Assembly (NCBI GenBank): GCA_013042925.1
Contig: JABDPH010000359.1
Location: 1 to 8,466 of the forward strand
Direction of reading: 5' to 3'
Origin: Eudoraea sp.
GTDB taxonomy: Bacteria; Bacteroidota; Bacteroidia; Flavobacteriales; Flavobacteriaceae
DNA length: 8,466 nucleotides
A program made the translations under genes and the position numbers. The notes under the pieces were generated by a model, which saw only the letters and a list, made by a program, of their open reading frames with translations, searched no databases and had not been told where the DNA came from. The stretch's first letter is position 1, and each line of letters begins with the position of its first letter. Shown piece after piece: positions 6,730 through 8,466 of the stretch.

Positions 6730-7288
6730 AACCGAGTATCCTTTGTTCTTTTAACTTTTCCTTCAATAATCTCCTGGCCTTAAACAGTTGGGATTTTGAT
6801 GTCCCTTCAGTAATATCCAACATTTCTGCTATTTCTGAATGTTTATATCCTTCTATCGCATAAAGCACGAAGACCATTTTATAACCTTCAGGCAAATCGT
6901 CAATTAACTGCTGAATATATTCAATATCTATTGCAGAAGAGATAGTAATCTGTTTTGGAGTATTGTACTCATAAACCTCATCATCAAAAACTACAAATTG
7001 CTTTTTTCGGAGATATGAGATGGCTTCTCTAACCATAATCTGTCTAATCCACCCTTCAAAGCTTCCTTCGTGTTTAAATGAACTTAGATTATTAAATACT
7101 TTCACAAATCCATTAATCATTACATCTTCAGCATATTGAAGATCCCTGATGTACTGCCTGCATACGCCTAGCATCTTAGGTGAAAACTTCTCATAAATAG
7201 CCTTTTGTGCATTTGGATGACCTGAAATTGCTTTCCTAATCAGCACTCTCTCATTATTGTAAAAAGAAATAATTTTCAAGCGTTTCAT
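6716..7288 (-). CDS. sigma-70 family RNA polymerase sigma factor, ECF-like
   Basis: A 190-residue sigma factor with only the two domains of the extracytoplasmic-function (ECF) class. Region 2 covers about residues 24-97: YAEDVMINGFVKVFNN at 52-67 corresponds to region 2.2, and GSFEGWIRQIMVREAISYL at 75-93 to regions 2.3-2.4. Region 4 covers about 122-180: LPEGYKMVFVLYAIEGYKH, then a helix-turn-helix (SEIAEMLDITEGTSKSQL) and KARRLLKEKL. Length and layout are typical. It should direct RNA polymerase to a small set of promoters. The 3' end overlaps the following membrane-protein gene by 14 bases. An ECF-like promoter element sits just upstream, suggesting autoregulation. The ATG at 7288 precedes all of region 2, and I see no better start. 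Confidence 0.93.
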   Translation of the reverse strand: MKRLKIISFYNNERVLIRKAISGHPNAQKAIYEKFSPKMLGVCRQYIRDLQYAEDVMINGFVKVFNNLSSFKHEGSFEGWIRQIMVREAISYLRKKQFVVFDDEVYEYNTPKQITISSAIDIEYIQQLIDDLPEGYKMVFVLYAIEGYKHSEIAEMLDITEGTSKSQLFKARRLLKEKLKEQRILGYGTH

Positions 7289-7308
7289 TTTAGTCTTCTA
7301 TTGATATA

Positions 7309-7336
7309 GACGTTTTGGAAATCAAAAACGTTGCCC
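7309..7336 (-). promoter_or_regulatory. putative ECF-type promoter upstream of the sigma gene
   Basis: On the minus strand, GGGCAAC (7336-7330) is followed by 17 bases and then CGTCTATA (7312-7305). ECF promoters commonly have an AAC-containing -35 element, a spacer of about 16-17 bases and a CGT-containing -10 element. The implied start would leave a leader of about 15 bases before the ATG at 7288. The same DNA contains a perfect 7-bp inverted repeat, ACGTTTT (7310-7316) and AAAACGT (7325-7331), that partly coincides with the two elements. I did not see the AAC-N17-CGTC pattern in the gaps before the barrel gene or the polyprenyl synthase gene. The rest of the 7289-7394 gap shows no clear terminator. 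Confidence 0.4.
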
Positions 7337-7394
7337 GAAATCCGAAATTTTACAGAATTAATCTATAACTATTTGTAAATATGATAATTAGAAA

Positions 7395-8372
7395 TTATAT
7401 TTTTCTTTCCACCACATAATTTACCATAAGGCGAAGCGCATCTTTATATTCAGAATCCGGGTAAGTATTTAAAAGTTTCAAGGCCTTGTCCTTAAATTCG
7501 TTCATTTTAGTTTCTGCATATGAAAGACCGCCCTTTGCTTTTACCAATGCAATTACTTCTTTTACACGCGACTTGTCCTTGTTATAGTTTTTTACGGAAT
7601 TAATAAGCCATTTTTTCTCTTTAGCAGTACTATTGTTGAGTGTATAAATTAAAGGTAGGGTCATTTTTTGCTCCTTGATATCTATACCAGTGGGTTTACC
7701 AATTTTTTCAACTCCATAATCAAAAAGGTCATCTTTTATCTGAAATGCCATTCCGCAAAGCTCTCCAAAGTTTCGGAAGGTTTCAACATCTTCGCTACCC
7801 GGCTTTACCGAACACGCTCCCAGACTACAACATGCAGCAATCAGGGTTGCTGTTTTTTGCCTGATTATTTCGTAATAAACGTCTTCAGTAATATCTAATC
7901 TTCTGGCTTTATCTATCTGAAGTAATTCTCCCTCGCTGATTTCTCTTATAGCCACCGAAATAATTTTAAGCAAATCAAAATCTTCATACTCTACAGAAAG
8001 CAACATTCCTTTTGAAAGTAAATAGTCTCCAACTAAGACAGCGATTTTGTTTTTCCACAGTGCATTAATGGAGAAGAAACCTCTGCGCTTGTAACTATCA
8101 TCTACTACATCATCATGCACCAAAGAAGCCGTGTGTATTAATTCTATGACAGATGCTCCACGATATGTCCTTTCATTAACTTCCCCATTGTTAACGAGTT
8201 TGGCGGTAAGAAAAACAAACATTGGTCGCATTTGCTTTCCTTTCCGGTTTACAATATAGTAGGTAATCCTATTAAGAAGAGCCACTTTAGTGGACATGGA
8301 GTCACGGAACTTTTTCTCAAAAAGTTCCATTTCTTCGTTAATAGGTTCCGTTATTTGAGCGACAATTTTCAA
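7395..8372 (-). CDS. trans-polyprenyl diphosphate synthase (IspB/HepT-like)
   Basis: This enzyme adds isopentenyl diphosphate units to an allylic diphosphate to build a long all-trans prenyl chain, in this lineage most likely the menaquinone side chain. The 325-residue protein shows GKQMRP at 45-50, the first aspartate-rich motif HDDVVDDS at 86-93 followed by KRRG at 95-98, GDYLLSKG at about 115-122, and the second aspartate-rich motif FQIKDDLFDY at 210-219 followed by GKPTGID. The residues 5 and 4 before the first motif are Ala82 and Ser83; small residues there are typical of medium- to long-chain enzymes rather than farnesyl or geranylgeranyl synthases. Exact chain length cannot be read from the sequence. 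The start is TTG (8372-8370), because an in-frame TGA lies three codons upstream and the next Met is residue 15. It stands 106 bases upstream of the sigma cassette. Confidence 0.92.
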   Translation of the reverse strand: MKIVAQITEPINEEMELFEKKFRDSMSTKVALLNRITYYIVNRKGKQMRPMFVFLTAKLVNNGEVNERTYRGASVIELIHTASLVHDDVVDDSYKRRGFFSINALWKNKIAVLVGDYLLSKGMLLSVEYEDFDLLKIISVAIREISEGELLQIDKARRLDITEDVYYEIIRQKTATLIAACCSLGACSVKPGSEDVETFRNFGELCGMAFQIKDDLFDYGVEKIGKPTGIDIKEQKMTLPLIYTLNNSTAKEKKWLINSVKNYNKDKSRVKEVIALVKAKGGLSYAETKMNEFKDKALKLLNTYPDSEYKDALRLMVNYVVERKI

Positions 8373-8466
8373 AAGAATTCATTTTATCATTGGCGAACGA
8401 TAAATTTAGGGAAAATAACTAGGGGAATGAAGTGTGTATAAAGAAATAAGAAATTGATTCTGATCC

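Noticed and set aside
7668..8441. Plus-strand open frames at 7668-7898 and 8232-8441
   Set aside because: They are antisense to the polyprenyl synthase gene, whose motifs are unmistakable; no motif or leader supports them.

Overview
The window looks like chromosomal DNA from a member of the Flavobacteriaceae (Bacteroidota), probably a marine relative of Gramella/Christiangramia. The grounds are the low G+C content, a gene for the gliding lipoprotein GldB, a DnaG primase with the flavobacterial-type N-terminus, a Bacteroidota-style sigma factor / membrane protein / outer-membrane barrel cassette, and little sign of Shine-Dalgarno sequences. The genus is inferred from remembered protein similarity, not from a search. 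I see no tRNA, rRNA, CRISPR array, insertion sequence, phage gene or attachment site, and no gene-free stretch longer than about 170 bases.

Left part (1-2336). A partial gldB runs leftwards off the window edge and is divergent from nadE (ammonia-dependent NAD synthetase). After a 166-base gap holding two inverted repeats comes a NarL/LuxR-type response regulator. Its receiver domain has Glu where the phospho-acceptor Asp should be and Ser in place of one of the two N-terminal acidic residues. A clear intrinsic terminator follows it.

Middle (2357-4752). dnaG (primase) lies on the minus strand, convergent with the regulator, and starts with TTG. All four zinc ligands of its CHC2 finger have been replaced, while its TOPRIM catalytic centre is intact. 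Divergent from it is an 80-residue protein with a CxxC...CxxC zinc ribbon.

Right part (4814-8372). All genes are on the minus strand. In transcription order they are a trans-polyprenyl diphosphate synthase (probably supplying the menaquinone side chain, also TTG-started), then a three-gene cassette: a sigma-70-family (ECF-like) factor, a single-pass membrane protein overlapping it by 14 bases (probable anti-sigma factor), and a secreted coiled-coil plus beta-barrel outer-membrane protein. An AAC-N17-CGTC element sits just upstream of the sigma gene, with the spacing expected of an ECF-type promoter, suggesting autoregulation. The cassette looks like an envelope-sensing regulatory unit. This role is inference.

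Most of the window is ordinary housekeeping sequence for this family. The points most worth a second look are the phospho-acceptor-less response regulator with an operator-like palindrome upstream, the zinc-finger-less primase beside a zinc-ribbon gene, and the sigma cassette with its putative self-promoter.
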